DNA of 64,000 nt from Metabacillus halosaccharovorans. Its GTDB lineage: Bacteria > Bacillota > Bacilli > Bacillales > Bacillaceae. The stretch is from NCBI RefSeq assembly GCF_002019635.1, contig NZ_KV917371.1:1302001-1366000 (forward strand), in the 5' to 3' direction. Position numbers and translations under genes: made by a program. Below the pieces are notes generated by a model, which did not search any database, was not told where the DNA came from, and worked only from the letters and a program-made list of their open reading frames with translations. Below, piece by piece: positions 16,944-25,882 of the stretch (positions within the stretch are counted from its first letter, which is position 1; each line of letters opens with the position of its first letter).

Positions 16944-16978
16944 CAAGCATTGGGCTTAAGAGCTCAATGCTTGTTTTT
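16944..16978 (+). terminator. Terminator of the tre operon
   Basis: Arms CAAGCATTGGGC and GCTCAATGCTTG followed by TTTTTG, starting directly after the treR stop codon. Confidence 0.88.
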
Positions 16979-17020
16979 GTCTCCAAATTAGCAAGAATAC
17001 TTTTTAGCATGATAAAATTA

Positions 17021-17172
17021 GAAAAGCGCAAGCGCCTTGATCATCGCCGTACAAACTGGAGGAGCATTGACTAAAGATTTAGGAAACACGGTAAGCGAAG
17101 CGAACCGATGTTGACTTATCGTAGGGAGATGATCTGAAGTTTGATAGGCGATAGGCACTGGAGCTGGACACC
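17021..17172 (+). repeat. Interspersed repeat of the GAAAAGCGCAAGCGCC...GGAGCTGGAC type
   Basis: About 150 bases beginning GAAAAGCGCAAGCGCC and ending GGCACTGGAGCTGGACACC. The ends pair partly (AAGCGCC with GGCACT). This start and end pattern is that of a repeat family I know from intergenic regions of many Bacillaceae. It has no coding capacity and fills most of the treR-pepT gap. Confidence 0.65.
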
Positions 17173-17237
17173 GAAACTAAGTACAAAACTTATAAATTCT
17201 GATAGAGATAACTCTAACAAAAAGGAAGGAATTCTAT

Positions 17238-18470
17238 ATGAAAAAAAAAATCATTGATCGTTTTACACGGTATGTTGTAATTGACACCCAATCTAACGAA
17301 GAAAATGAAGCTTGTCCATCTACACCTGGTCAACTTACTTTAGGTAAGCTTTTAGTCGATGAATTAAATTCTATCGGCATGAAGGATGTAACAGTTGATG
17401 AAAACGGGTATGTGATGGCTACTCTACCTGCTAATACAGATAAAGATATTCCTACTGTCGGGTTTTTGGCCCATCTTGACACAGCGACTGATTTTACAGG
17501 GAAAAACGTTAATCCTCAAGTTGTGGAGTCCTATGATGGTGGAGACATCATACTAAACCAAGAACTGGGAGTTATCCTTTCACCGAACCAATTTCCCAAC
17601 CTGGCAAATTACCAAGGACATACTCTTATAACAACAGATGGAAAAACATTGTTAGGAGCAGATAATAAAGCCGGTATTGCTGAAATCATAACAGCGATGC
17701 GCTACCTTATTGCTAACCCTGATATAAAACACGGAAAAATCCGAGTTGCCTTTACTCCCGACGAAGAAATCGGCAGAGGTCCTCATAAATTTGATGTAGA
17801 GGCATTTGGAGCAGACTTTGCCTACACTATCGATGGGGGGCCACTTGGAGAGCTTCAATATGAAAGCTTTAATGCTGCTGCTGCAAAAATTACATTTAAC
17901 GGAAATAATGTTCATCCAGGCACAGCAAAAGGAAAAATGGTGAACTCAGCGAAAATCGCCATGGCTTTTCAATCCAAGCTACCGGTAATGGAAGCACCTG
18001 AATTTACTGAAGGATATGAAGGGTTTTATCATCTCATTTCATTCACCGGTGATGTAGAAAAAACAAAAGTCCATTACATCATACGCGACCATGATAAACA
18101 AATTTTTGAATCAAGAAAACAAACAATTATAGACCTTGTCAATGAATTCAAGCAAGTTTATGGTGAAGACGCAATCGTACTGGAACTGAATGATCAATAT
18201 TACAATATGAAAGACAAAATAGAACCTGTTAAATACATAGTAGATATCGCTTATCAAGCAATGGAAAACTTTAATATTACACCTATTGTTGAGCCAATTC
18301 GCGGAGGTACTGACGGCTCTCAGCTTTCCTATATGGGCTTACCAACTCCGAATGTATTCACAGGGGGAGAAAACTTTCACGGGAAATTTGAGTTTATTTC
18401 AGTTGATAATATGATAAAAGCAACAAATACAATTGTTGAAATCTGTAAGTTATTAGAAAAAAGGGCTTAA
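17238..18470 (+). CDS. pepT: Peptidase T (tripeptide aminopeptidase)
   Basis: A 410-residue zinc aminopeptidase of the M20B family that releases the N-terminal residue of tripeptides in the cytoplasm. Dinuclear zinc motifs: [14 protein letters not shown] (His-x-Asp), [13 protein letters not shown] (bridging Asp), [10 protein letters not shown] (catalytic and metal-binding Glu) and the C-terminal [12 protein letters not shown]. Normal length. AAGGAAGGA lies upstream. Monogenic; the downstream gap carries the 52-base hairpin array. Confidence 0.93.
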   Translation: MKKKIIDRFTRYVVIDTQSNEENEACPSTPGQLTLGKLLVDELNSIGMKDVTVDENGYVMATLPANTDKDIPTVGFLAHLDTATDFTGKNVNPQVVESYDGGDIILNQELGVILSPNQFPNLANYQGHTLITTDGKTLLGADNKAGIAEIITAMRYLIANPDIKHGKIRVAFTPDEEIGRGPHKFDVEAFGADFAYTIDGGPLGELQYESFNAAAAKITFNGNNVHPGTAKGKMVNSAKIAMAFQSKLPVMEAPEFTEGYEGFYHLISFTGDVEKTKVHYIIRDHDKQIFESRKQTIIDLVNEFKQVYGEDAIVLELNDQYYNMKDKIEPVKYIVDIAYQAMENFNITPIVEPIRGGTDGSQLSYMGLPTPNVFTGGENFHGKFEFISVDNMIKATNTIVEICKLLEKRA

Positions 18471-18541
18471 ATTCCGCCTGAATCTTGAAGCGGAAGTAAA
18501 AAGATATGAAAGACTTTCTTTTCTATTTTAAATCCAGTTTT

Positions 18542-18755
18542 GTCCTTCATCACCGCTATGAAGGACTTTTCTTTTCTCATTTAACCCAGTTATGTCCTTC
18601 ATCTATGCTATGAAGGACTTTTCTTCCCTCATTCTCTCCCGGTTTGTCCTTCAACTATGCTATGAAGAACTTTTCCTTCCCCATTCACCCCCGTTTTGTC
18701 CTTCACCACCTCTATGAAGGACTTTTCCTTCCCCATTCACCCCCGTTTTGTCTTA
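18542..18755 (+). repeat. Exact 52-base tandem array of terminator-like hairpins
   Basis: GTCCTTCA starts at 18542, 18594, 18646 and 18698, with a decayed fifth GTCTTACC at 18750; the period is exactly 52. Each full unit reads GTCCTTCA, a 7-8 base loop, ATGAAGGAC, then a pyrimidine-rich tract starting TTTTC. Each is thus shaped like an intrinsic terminator on the plus strand. The arm in unit 3 is mutated (GAAGAAC). A more degenerate copy (ATGAAAGAC) lies just upstream at about 18513. Confidence 0.85.
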
Positions 18756-18822
18756 CCGCAAAGCACATCAAGAGCCTCCATTCATATACTATGCTATCTG
18801 AGATTCTAGTGAGGTGCTTCTT

Positions 18823-19263
18823 ATGATAATTAGGAAGGCAGATCAAAATGAAACAAACACACTTCTATATATGACGATAAATGTCATGTCTGAAAGCACC
18901 ATGGGGTTGGTTCATAATGATGTGCAAATGGGAATGAATATGTTTGTACCGTTATTAAACAGTGGATCTTATTATCTTATTGCTGTTGACCAAAATCAAA
19001 TTGCAGGGTGGGTACTAATTGGGCCTGATTTCAGTCCTGTTAATGTTCAGAAAACAGGGTCCATTACTTCTCTTTACGTTTTTCCGTTTTACAGAAAGAT
19101 GGGGCTGGGAAAACAGCTCATGCAATCAGCGATCCAACAATTAAAAGCAGAAGGATTTCAAAAAGTTATGCTGAATGTTTATACAGGTAACCCAGCAAAG
19201 CAATTATATGAAACCCTCGGATTTACTGATATCTCTACTGTCATGGAGCTTACCATTAGGTAA
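18823..19263 (+). CDS. GNAT-family N-acetyltransferase
   Basis: A 146-residue cytoplasmic acetyltransferase. The acetyl-CoA-binding region is ITSLYVFPFYRKMGLGKQLM (motif A, R/Q-x-x-G-x-G/A form) and the C-terminal strand-helix is KVMLNVYTGNPAKQLYETLGF. The substrate cannot be inferred. ATG 18823 was preferred because GAGGTG lies 6 bases upstream; a GTG at 18814 overlaps that site. Confidence 0.82.
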   Translation: MIIRKADQNETNTLLYMTINVMSESTMGLVHNDVQMGMNMFVPLLNSGSYYLIAVDQNQIAGWVLIGPDFSPVNVQKTGSITSLYVFPFYRKMGLGKQLMQSAIQQLKAEGFQKVMLNVYTGNPAKQLYETLGFTDISTVMELTIR

Positions 19264-19299
19264 ATAATCTAACTCTTCTTTAGGGTTGGATTATTTTAT
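19263..19299 (+). terminator. Terminator of GNAT gene
   Basis: Arms AATAATCTAAC and GTTGGATTATT (one mismatch), followed by TTATT, overlapping the stop codon. Confidence 0.7.
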
Positions 19300-19443
19300 T
19301 CTCTTTGGAATATACATAAATGTAAACGGAATCATTAATATGTTAATGCATTATTAACCAAATATTAAATTTTGCTAATGTTCTATTTTCTCCTTGAAAA
19401 TCCTGTAAAATATGATTGTACATCTACTAGGGAGGCCATGAAA

Positions 19444-20691
19444 ATGAGGCGTTTTTCAAAAGAAGAGAATAGTTGGATTTTCTATGATTGGGGTAGCTCT
19501 GCCTATTCTATTATTATTTCAACAGCTGTGTTTCCCATTTTTTATAAAAGCTCAGCGACAAATGCGGGGGTTAGCCCGGCAGATTCTACTGCTTATTTAG
19601 GATATACGATTGCCATTGCTACCTTTATTTTAGCGATGCTTGGTCCGATTTTAGGGACAATCGCTGATTATCAGGGATATAAAAAACGTTTCTTTTCGTT
19701 CTTTTTTTTACTAGGGATTGGGTTTACCGGAATTCTTGCTTTTATTCCCGCGGAACAATGGGTACTTTTGTTAGTTTGCTATACGCTCGCAACCATTGGT
19801 TTTTCAGGAACCAATATTTTTTATGATGCATTTTTAGTAGATGTGACATCTGAATCCAGAATGAATCTTGTGTCCGCACGCGGATATGGTTTGGGTTATA
19901 TCGGAAGTACGATTCCATTTATCATAAGCATCGCAATTATCGTTTTATCACAAAATGGGATCCTGCCAATTTCAACTGTTATCGCAAGTAAAATAGCTTT
20001 TATCATCACAGCTGTATGGTGGGGAATTTTTACGATTCCATTGCTTAAGCATGTTCAACAGCATCACTATATTAAACGGGAACGAAATCCAATTATGAAC
20101 AGCTTCAAAAGACTTTGGAACACCTTAACTGAAATTAGAAAACATCGGGCATTATTTTTATTTCTTCTCGCTTATTTTTTCTATATTGATGGAGTCGGAA
20201 CGATTATCACTATGTCCACTGCATATGGAACTGATTTGGGAATTGGCTCAACAGACCTCCTTATTGTGCTCTTTGTTACACAAGTTGTAGCAGCTCCATT
20301 TTCTATTCTGTATGGAAGGCTTTCTGAAAAGTTTACAGGTAAAAAAATGTTGTATGTTGGAATCTTCATTTATATGATTGTTTGTTTATACGCATATTTT
20401 CTTGAAACAACCTTGGACTTCTGGATCCTGGCCATGCTTGTCGCTACGTCACAAGGAGGCATTCAGGCTCTAAGTAGATCTTATTTTGCCAAACTTATTC
20501 CAAAAGAGAAAGCAAATGAATTCTTCGGTTTTTATAATATTTTTGGGAAGTTTGCATCGATTATGGGGCCTTTACTTGTAGCAATGACTGCACAATTAAC
20601 CGGTAATTCCAGCTTGGGTGTTTTTAGTCTAGTTATTCTCTTTATTATTGGTTTTGTGATTCTTACAAAAGTACCTGAACCTAAAGCATAA
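19444..20691 (+). CDS. MFS transporter, UMF1/Atg22-like family
   Basis: A 415-residue membrane protein with about 12 hydrophobic segments. The N-terminal WIFYDWGSSAYSIIIST is the hallmark of the UMF1 (unknown major facilitator 1) family, which includes yeast vacuolar Atg22. The mid-region SRSYFAKLIPKEKANEFFGFYNIFGKFAS is also family-typical. Substrates in bacteria are largely unknown. ATG 19444 follows GGGAGG by 8 bases; ATG 19438 would sit too close to that site. Confidence 0.85.
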   Translation: MRRFSKEENSWIFYDWGSSAYSIIISTAVFPIFYKSSATNAGVSPADSTAYLGYTIAIATFILAMLGPILGTIADYQGYKKRFFSFFFLLGIGFTGILAFIPAEQWVLLLVCYTLATIGFSGTNIFYDAFLVDVTSESRMNLVSARGYGLGYIGSTIPFIISIAIIVLSQNGILPISTVIASKIAFIITAVWWGIFTIPLLKHVQQHHYIKRERNPIMNSFKRLWNTLTEIRKHRALFLFLLAYFFYIDGVGTIITMSTAYGTDLGIGSTDLLIVLFVTQVVAAPFSILYGRLSEKFTGKKMLYVGIFIYMIVCLYAYFLETTLDFWILAMLVATSQGGIQALSRSYFAKLIPKEKANEFFGFYNIFGKFASIMGPLLVAMTAQLTGNSSLGVFSLVILFIIGFVILTKVPEPKA

Positions 20692-20778
20692 AAACACATC
20701 CTATAAAACAACTCATGTATCTATCTTTCTAATTATGGAAACCCTTTGCCTATTAATATCATTTAGGGAGGCAAAAGG

Positions 20779-21504
20779 ATGGAAGAGACGCTAAAGGATT
20801 TGTTGCTTGTTCTTGGACGAATCGTGACAATCCTTCCTTTACTCTTGTTTACCACCATCTATATGGGAAAGCGAACAATAGGGCAATTACCCATTTTTGA
20901 TTTTCTAATCGTTATCATCCTAGGGGCGGTTGTTGGTGCTGACATTGCTGATCCTGAAATAAAACATCTTCCAACTGCATTTACCATTGTAATGATTGGA
21001 CTTCTTCAAAAAATCGTTACTCATTGGAAAATAAAAAACAGGAAATTTGGTAAGTTTATTACTTTTGAGCCAACCCTTGTCATTAAAGATGGTAACTTCT
21101 TAGTTGAAAACATGAAGAAAATAGGATATTCCATTGATAATATTCTTCAGATGTTGAGAGAAAAAGATGTCTTTGACCCTGCTGAGGTTGATTTAGCAGT
21201 CATCGAGGCAGATGGTGCACTGAGTGTATTGAAAAAGATCTCTAAGCAAACTGTAACGAAAGAGGATCTTACTATTCAACCAACTGGAAATACTATCTCC
21301 TTTCCTGTCATAATAGAAGGAAATGTCTATAAAGACTCTTTGAATTATTTAAACCTCGATGAAGAGTGGCTTCGACAACAACTATCTCAACATGGCATTA
21401 TTGATTATCACCAAATCTTTTACGCATCTGTCAATCAGAACCAGGCGTTACATATTTCTTTAGCAAAAGAACCACAAACACCTCTCCCGCCTATTAGACA
21501 TTAA
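20779..21504 (+). CDS. DUF421 (YetF/YcaP-like) membrane protein
   Basis: A 241-residue protein. Three N-terminal transmembrane segments (about residues 8-80, including DFLIVIILGAVVGADIAD) are followed by a soluble domain with TLVIKDGNFLVENMKKIGYS and VDLAVIEADGALSVLKK. This is the DUF421 architecture; several Bacillus paralogues exist and some are in spores or the envelope. The biochemical function is not established. AGGGAGGCAAAAGG precedes the ATG. Confidence 0.85.
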   Translation: MEETLKDLLLVLGRIVTILPLLLFTTIYMGKRTIGQLPIFDFLIVIILGAVVGADIADPEIKHLPTAFTIVMIGLLQKIVTHWKIKNRKFGKFITFEPTLVIKDGNFLVENMKKIGYSIDNILQMLREKDVFDPAEVDLAVIEADGALSVLKKISKQTVTKEDLTIQPTGNTISFPVIIEGNVYKDSLNYLNLDEEWLRQQLSQHGIIDYHQIFYASVNQNQALHISLAKEPQTPLPPIRH

Positions 21505-21536
21505 AAGAGCTGGCCATCATTTTATGGCCAGCTCTT
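21505..21536 (-). terminator. Bidirectional terminator downstream of bmrCD and DUF421 gene
   Basis: Arms AGAGCTGGCCAT and ATGGCCAGCTCT. The T-run (TTTTAAT) follows on the minus strand, so it mainly ends the bmrC-bmrD-small ORF transcript. Confidence 0.8.
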
Positions 21537-21541
21537 CCATT

Positions 21542-21646
21542 TTATGTTCCTGATCTCATATTACCTGTCTTACGTTTGTGAAGGATTTTCTTAACGATTG
21601 GGTAGATAATTGGCGCCCATTTTATGAGTTTTTTTACCATTTTCAT
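21542..21646 (-). CDS. Small basic protein, 34 residues, at the end of the bmrCD operon
   Basis: A 34-codon reading frame starting MKMVKKLIKWAPIIYPIVKK and ending KRKTGNMRSGT. An ideal AGGAGGT (21655-21661) lies 8 bases before the ATG, and a terminator begins directly after the stop. It is strongly cationic with a short hydrophobic WAPIIYPIV core, suggesting an amphipathic membrane-associated peptide. It lies 58 bases downstream of the ABC exporter genes on the same strand, so co-transcription is likely. I do not recognise the family. Confidence 0.6.
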   Translation of the reverse strand: MKMVKKLIKWAPIIYPIVKKILHKRKTGNMRSGT

Positions 21647-21704
21647 GAACAATTACCTCCTATTACTTGTACCCTTCCCTCTACAAAGATAATTGAAACC
21701 TTAA

Positions 21705-23738
21705 TTATCCCGTGTTTACCATTTCTTTGCCTAATTGCAATTGATGCATCTTATAGTATTTTCCTTTTTGCTCGAGCAATTCCTCATGATTTCCTCTTTC
21801 CACAATTTCCCCATGATCTAATACGAGAATTTGATCGGCATTTCGAATGGTCGAAAGTCTATGGGCAATGACGAATGTTGTTCTACCTTCTTTCACAACA
21901 TTTAAGGCCTTTTGAATAATTGCTTCTGTTTCTGTATCGATATTGGCCGTTGCCTCATCTAAAATTAGAATGGCCGGATCATAGGCAAGGGCACGTGCAA
22001 ATGAGATTAGCTGTCTTTCACCTGCAGATAAAGTACTTCCTTTTTCAAGCACAGGCTCCTCAAATTGCTTAGGAAGCTGTTTAATAAATCTTTCTGCCCC
22101 GACATTGCGCAGTGCCTCTCTAATTGTTTCTTTTGAGATCTCAGGATTATCCAAGCTCACATTCGTTTCTATTGTCCCCGTAAATAGAAACGGATCTTGT
22201 AAAACAATTCCCATATGCTTTCTGAGCTGTTGACGAGGAATTTCACTTGTGTCCATACCGTCAATCGTAATCATCCCTCTATTAATATCATAATAACGAA
22301 ATAACAGATTGATAATGGAGCTTTTCCCTGAACCTGTATGCCCAACTAATGCCACTGTTTCTCCCTTTTTGGCTGTAAAAGAGATATTCTTTAACACATC
22401 ATTCTCGCCATTGTAAGAAAAAGAAACATCTTTAAACTCGACATTCCCTTCAAAACGAGGGAGTTGTTCTACATTTACTTCTTCTCCTTTTTCATCGAGT
22501 AATTCAAAGACCCGTTCTGCAGCAACCCGCGCCTGCTCAAGCTGTGCAAGTTGATTGACGATATCTGTTACTGGCTGGAATAATCGGTTTAAATAGTCAA
22601 CAAAAGCATAGAGAACACCAATTGAAATCATTCCTGCTGCTGTGAGTGATTGCCCGCCAAAGTACCAAATCAGTACAACAAAGGCAATGTTTCGGAGAAC
22701 ATTTACAAGGTTGTGTGATGTAAGGGCATTTAGACTTAAAAGTTTATTCTGATAAGTAAAGTGCTCCTTATTTAATACTTCAAACTCATTGATCGTTTGT
22801 TTTTTTCTTCGAAATGCCCTAATGATCGTCATACCTTGAATCGACTCATTTACCATCCCATTAATATCACTAACTCTTGTACGAATTAAATGATTATATT
22901 TAGAAGCAAATTTTCGATAAAGGACAGTCCAAGCTATAAGAATTGGTAAGAGAAGTAATGTGATCAAAGCAAGCTTTACATCCAGGAAAAATAGAGCAAC
23001 AAAAATTCCCGTCATATAAATCCCACTTGTAAAGAAGCTTGCAAGCACTTTAACATATAATTCCCTTATGGCCTCTGTATCGTTCGTTACACGTGCCACT
23101 ACCTTACCTGCCGGCAGGTTGTCAAAATATTGAATCGGCACCCGCTGGATGTGCTCAAAAACGTCCGTTCTCATTTTTTGAATAATGCGATTTGCCGCTT
23201 TTTGAAGTAATAGTGTTTTTCCATATTGAAAGATAGCTGCGATGAACAACAGACCTACATAAAAGCTGAGCAGCATAACAATTGGTCGAATTTCTGGCTG
23301 GTAAAAGGCCAACAGCTCTTGACTTGATAGTTTATTCACCTCATAGCTTACTTCTCGTGATCCGTTTTTAATTGTTAATGTATTCCCGGATATTGAGCGT
23401 TCTCCATCAAAAGGCAGATGCTCTGCTGTCACATAAAAAGAACGACCTACCTGCACAATTTGAAGCTCATTACTTCCAACTGAACTGCTCTCAGATATAG
23501 TCTCTTTCTTTTTGAATAATTGATCTTTATAAACGACCGTTTGATCATCCTTTTCCTGCACTTCAACCCAGGGTTTTTCAATTCCCATCATATGATGATC
23601 AATCATTCTCTTTGCGATAAACGGTCCTGTTAGTTCTGCTCCGACAGCAAAGGTTAACATAGCAAGAGCAATCAAGATCGTTCGTTTATAGAGAAGTGCA
23701 TAGCGGAAGAGTCGTTTTCCTGTTGAATCTTTCTTCAT
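21705..23738 (-). CDS. bmrD: Multidrug ABC exporter subunit BmrD (YheH-like)
   Basis: A 677-residue ABC half-transporter. Six transmembrane segments are expected, with an unusually long extracellular insertion between the first two (about residues 45-150), as in B. subtilis YheH/BmrD. The nucleotide domain has Walker A GHTGSGKSSI, Walker B ILILDEATANID with catalytic Glu, and a divergent signature LSAGERQL. It would pair with BmrC to pump drugs out. The ATG follows the bmrC stop directly, with GGAGAGGTG inside the end of bmrC. Confidence 0.9.
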   Translation of the reverse strand: MKKDSTGKRLFRYALLYKRTILIALAMLTFAVGAELTGPFIAKRMIDHHMMGIEKPWVEVQEKDDQTVVYKDQLFKKKETISESSSVGSNELQIVQVGRSFYVTAEHLPFDGERSISGNTLTIKNGSREVSYEVNKLSSQELLAFYQPEIRPIVMLLSFYVGLLFIAAIFQYGKTLLLQKAANRIIQKMRTDVFEHIQRVPIQYFDNLPAGKVVARVTNDTEAIRELYVKVLASFFTSGIYMTGIFVALFFLDVKLALITLLLLPILIAWTVLYRKFASKYNHLIRTRVSDINGMVNESIQGMTIIRAFRRKKQTINEFEVLNKEHFTYQNKLLSLNALTSHNLVNVLRNIAFVVLIWYFGGQSLTAAGMISIGVLYAFVDYLNRLFQPVTDIVNQLAQLEQARVAAERVFELLDEKGEEVNVEQLPRFEGNVEFKDVSFSYNGENDVLKNISFTAKKGETVALVGHTGSGKSSIINLLFRYYDINRGMITIDGMDTSEIPRQQLRKHMGIVLQDPFLFTGTIETNVSLDNPEISKETIREALRNVGAERFIKQLPKQFEEPVLEKGSTLSAGERQLISFARALAYDPAILILDEATANIDTETEAIIQKALNVVKEGRTTFVIAHRLSTIRNADQILVLDHGEIVERGNHEELLEQKGKYYKMHQLQLGKEMVNTG

Positions 23739-25487
23739 TTAGCTCACCTCTCCATACGAATCAGCTTGTTGACGATCATGTTGCGTTTTATACCACTTGC
23801 CAAGCTGAATAAGCTGATCATGTGTTCCTTCTTCCACGATTTTTCCTTCATCCATCACAATAATCCAATCTGCATGCTGAACAGCAGATATACGATGAGC
23901 AGAAATAAACGTGGTTTTCCCTTTCCGCTCCTGTCGGATATTTCCGATAATTTTAGCTTCCGTTTTTCCATCAACGGCCGACATGGCATCATCCAGTAGA
24001 AGAATTTCAGGATCCTTTATTAAAGCGCGGGCAATCGAAATTCTTTGCTTTTGCCCACCGGAAAGAGCCACTCCCTTTTCTCCGACTAATGTTTCTAACC
24101 CTTTTGGAAGAACAGACAGGTCATTTTCAAAAGCAGCTAAGCGAAGTGCTTCCTCAATTTCTTTCTCTGTCACCTGTTCTTTTCCAAACTGTAAATTTTC
24201 ACGAATCGTTCTGGAAAATAAGATTTGTTCTTGTGGAACATATCCAACCCAGGAATGAAGTGTGTCCAGTAAGATGGATTCAATCCGTTGACCTGAAATC
24301 AAGATCTCACCGGTACCTGTTGGATACTCCCTTATCAGCTGCTTAAGCAAGGTTGTTTTACCTGAACCCGTTTTTCCAACAATGCCGATTGTTTGACCTC
24401 TTTTCACCTTTAAGTTGATGTCTCGAAGGTTATCTGTTGTTGACGTTGGATATTGAAATGTCACATGTGAAAAAACAATTTCCTCGGGAATATTTAGCTT
24501 AACAGGTTCATTCACATCCTTAACATCCTCTTCATAAGTCAGGATTTCATTCACCCGGTCTAATGAAGCGTTTCCACGCTGGAGGATGTTAATCAGTTCT
24601 CCGACCGCAAACATTGGCCAAATCAGCATTCCGAGGTATATATTAAAGCTTACAAGCTCTCCTAATGTAATCATCTGATGAAAAACAAGATATGCACCAT
24701 ATCCCAAACCGATACAATAGCTTAACCCTACTAATATTTTAATCGTCGGTTCAAAAAGGGCATCAACTTTTGCAACAGCAATGTTTTTCTCATATACATC
24801 CTCTGTCATATTCTTAAAACGTTGTTCATCTGCCTTTTCCTGAACGTATGCGCGAATTACCCGTACACCTGCTATTGATTCAAGTACATTGTCATTTAAG
24901 TCACCAAAGGCATCCTGGGCAACCGTAAAGCGCTTGTGAATGAGCTTACCGAAGTAGTTAATAGCTATAGCCATTAGCGGCAATGGAATAAGCGCAGCCA
25001 GTGTAAGTTGCCAACTAATCGTAAACCCCATCACAAAGATAATAATGATCATAAAGATCGTTGAATCAACTAACGTGAGAATCCCAAACCCTGCTGTCAA
25101 TGAAATCGCCTTTAGATCATTTGTCGCTCTGGCCATTAAATCTCCAGTTCGATTTTTCTCATAAAAGCTTGGAGTCATTGATAACAAATGTCTCATGAAC
25201 CTGTATCTCAGAATCCGTTCAATAAGGTGTGCTCCGCCAAACAACTGGTACATCCATACATAGGTAATTCCATAACTAAGAATGATAAGAGCAATGAAGA
25301 AAAATAATAGCTCCCATAACCGCTCCCCTGTCATTTGACCAAACTGAATATCATCAATGGCAACCCCAATAATTTTTGGCGGAATCACGTCTAATATACT
25401 AACGATAATTAATAATGAAACGGCAACTGCATACCGTTTCCAATGTTCTTTAAAGAACCAGCCTAATTTCCCAAATACTGAAAACAT
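23739..25487 (-). CDS. bmrC: Multidrug ABC exporter subunit BmrC (YheI-like)
   Basis: A 582-residue ABC half-transporter with six membrane segments (about residues 15-300) and a nucleotide domain with Walker [12 protein letters not shown], signature LSGGQKQR and Walker B ILLLDDAMSAVD. The residue after the Walker B Asp is Asp rather than the catalytic Glu. Together with BmrD's LSAGE this gives one degenerate and one active ATP site, the known asymmetry of heterodimeric exporters. Expression is probably controlled by the leader at 25528-25912. GGGGAGGG precedes the ATG. Confidence 0.9.
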   Translation of the reverse strand: MFSVFGKLGWFFKEHWKRYAVAVSLLIIVSILDVIPPKIIGVAIDDIQFGQMTGERLWELLFFFIALIILSYGITYVWMYQLFGGAHLIERILRYRFMRHLLSMTPSFYEKNRTGDLMARATNDLKAISLTAGFGILTLVDSTIFMIIIIFVMGFTISWQLTLAALIPLPLMAIAINYFGKLIHKRFTVAQDAFGDLNDNVLESIAGVRVIRAYVQEKADEQRFKNMTEDVYEKNIAVAKVDALFEPTIKILVGLSYCIGLGYGAYLVFHQMITLGELVSFNIYLGMLIWPMFAVGELINILQRGNASLDRVNEILTYEEDVKDVNEPVKLNIPEEIVFSHVTFQYPTSTTDNLRDINLKVKRGQTIGIVGKTGSGKTTLLKQLIREYPTGTGEILISGQRIESILLDTLHSWVGYVPQEQILFSRTIRENLQFGKEQVTEKEIEEALRLAAFENDLSVLPKGLETLVGEKGVALSGGQKQRISIARALIKDPEILLLDDAMSAVDGKTEAKIIGNIRQERKGKTTFISAHRISAVQHADWIIVMDEGKIVEEGTHDQLIQLGKWYKTQHDRQQADSYGEVS

Positions 25488-25527
25488 TTACAATCCCTCC
25501 CCTTAATATGAATGAATGTCAATCCGG

Positions 25528-25581
25528 TTAGCCACCCTTCATCCAATCTAAATCAATACGATTAATCAAATGCTTCATCAT
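25528..25581 (-). CDS. Second short leader ORF before bmrC (17 residues)
   Basis: Reads MMKHLINRIDLDWMKGG and stops 40 bases before the bmrC start. AAGGAGAAGGGAG lies 8 bases upstream. It lies downstream of both leader terminators, so it is translated only on read-through transcripts. It may be a tiny protein or couple translation into bmrC. Confidence 0.45.
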   Translation of the reverse strand: MMKHLINRIDLDWMKGG

Positions 25582-25657
25582 GTTAAAAACTCCCTTCTCC
25601 TTATAAGATAAAATCTATATAAACGAGCTAAAAAGCCCGGATTTGGAAATAAGACAC

Positions 25658-25688
25658 AAAAAGGCATTATGCGAGTGTGCATAATGCC
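25658..25688 (-). terminator. bmrCD leader terminator 2
   Basis: Arms GGCATTATGC (25663-25672) and GCATAATGCC (25679-25688), a perfect 10-base stem with a 6-base loop, followed on the minus strand by TTTTTG. Confidence 0.85.
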
Positions 25689-25701
25689 AGATAAACAATA
25701 T

Positions 25702-25736
25702 AAAAACGCACATCACGATTATCGTGACCTGCGTTT
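25702..25736 (-). terminator. bmrCD leader terminator 1
   Basis: Long hairpin, arms 25704-25719 and 25721-25736 (inner CATCACGAT/ATCGTGA, outer AAACGCA/TGCGTTT), followed on the minus strand by TTTTTATATT. It lies 34 bases after the leader peptide stop. Confidence 0.82.
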
Positions 25737-25769
25737 GAAATAAACGTTCCCAAAAAGGTTTTAAAAAGA

Positions 25770-25841
25770 TTAATGTTGTTGGTGGCGGGTCACTTTACAA
25801 TATGAAATTTTTAATGGTTTATTCATCATTACATTTTCCAT
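25770..25841 (-). CDS. bmrB-like leader peptide, 23 residues
   Basis: A 23-codon ORF starting MENVMMNKPLKISYCKV and ending TRHQQH, with GGAGGG 7 bases before the ATG and a consensus-like promoter just upstream. Two intrinsic terminators follow before bmrC. In B. subtilis, bmrB encodes a leader peptide whose translation controls antitermination into bmrCD when ribosome-targeting antibiotics are present. The layout here is the same, although this peptide is shorter and I cannot show sequence homology. Confidence 0.6.
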   Translation of the reverse strand: MENVMMNKPLKISYCKVTRHQQH

Positions 25842-25882
25842 TTTGTAACCCTCCAATTCCGTTAAAAATATGATCTTGCTCC

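Noticed and set aside
18490-18760. CRISPR-like array
   Set aside because: Repeats are contiguous with a fixed 52-base period and similar sequence throughout; there are no unique spacers and no cas genes.
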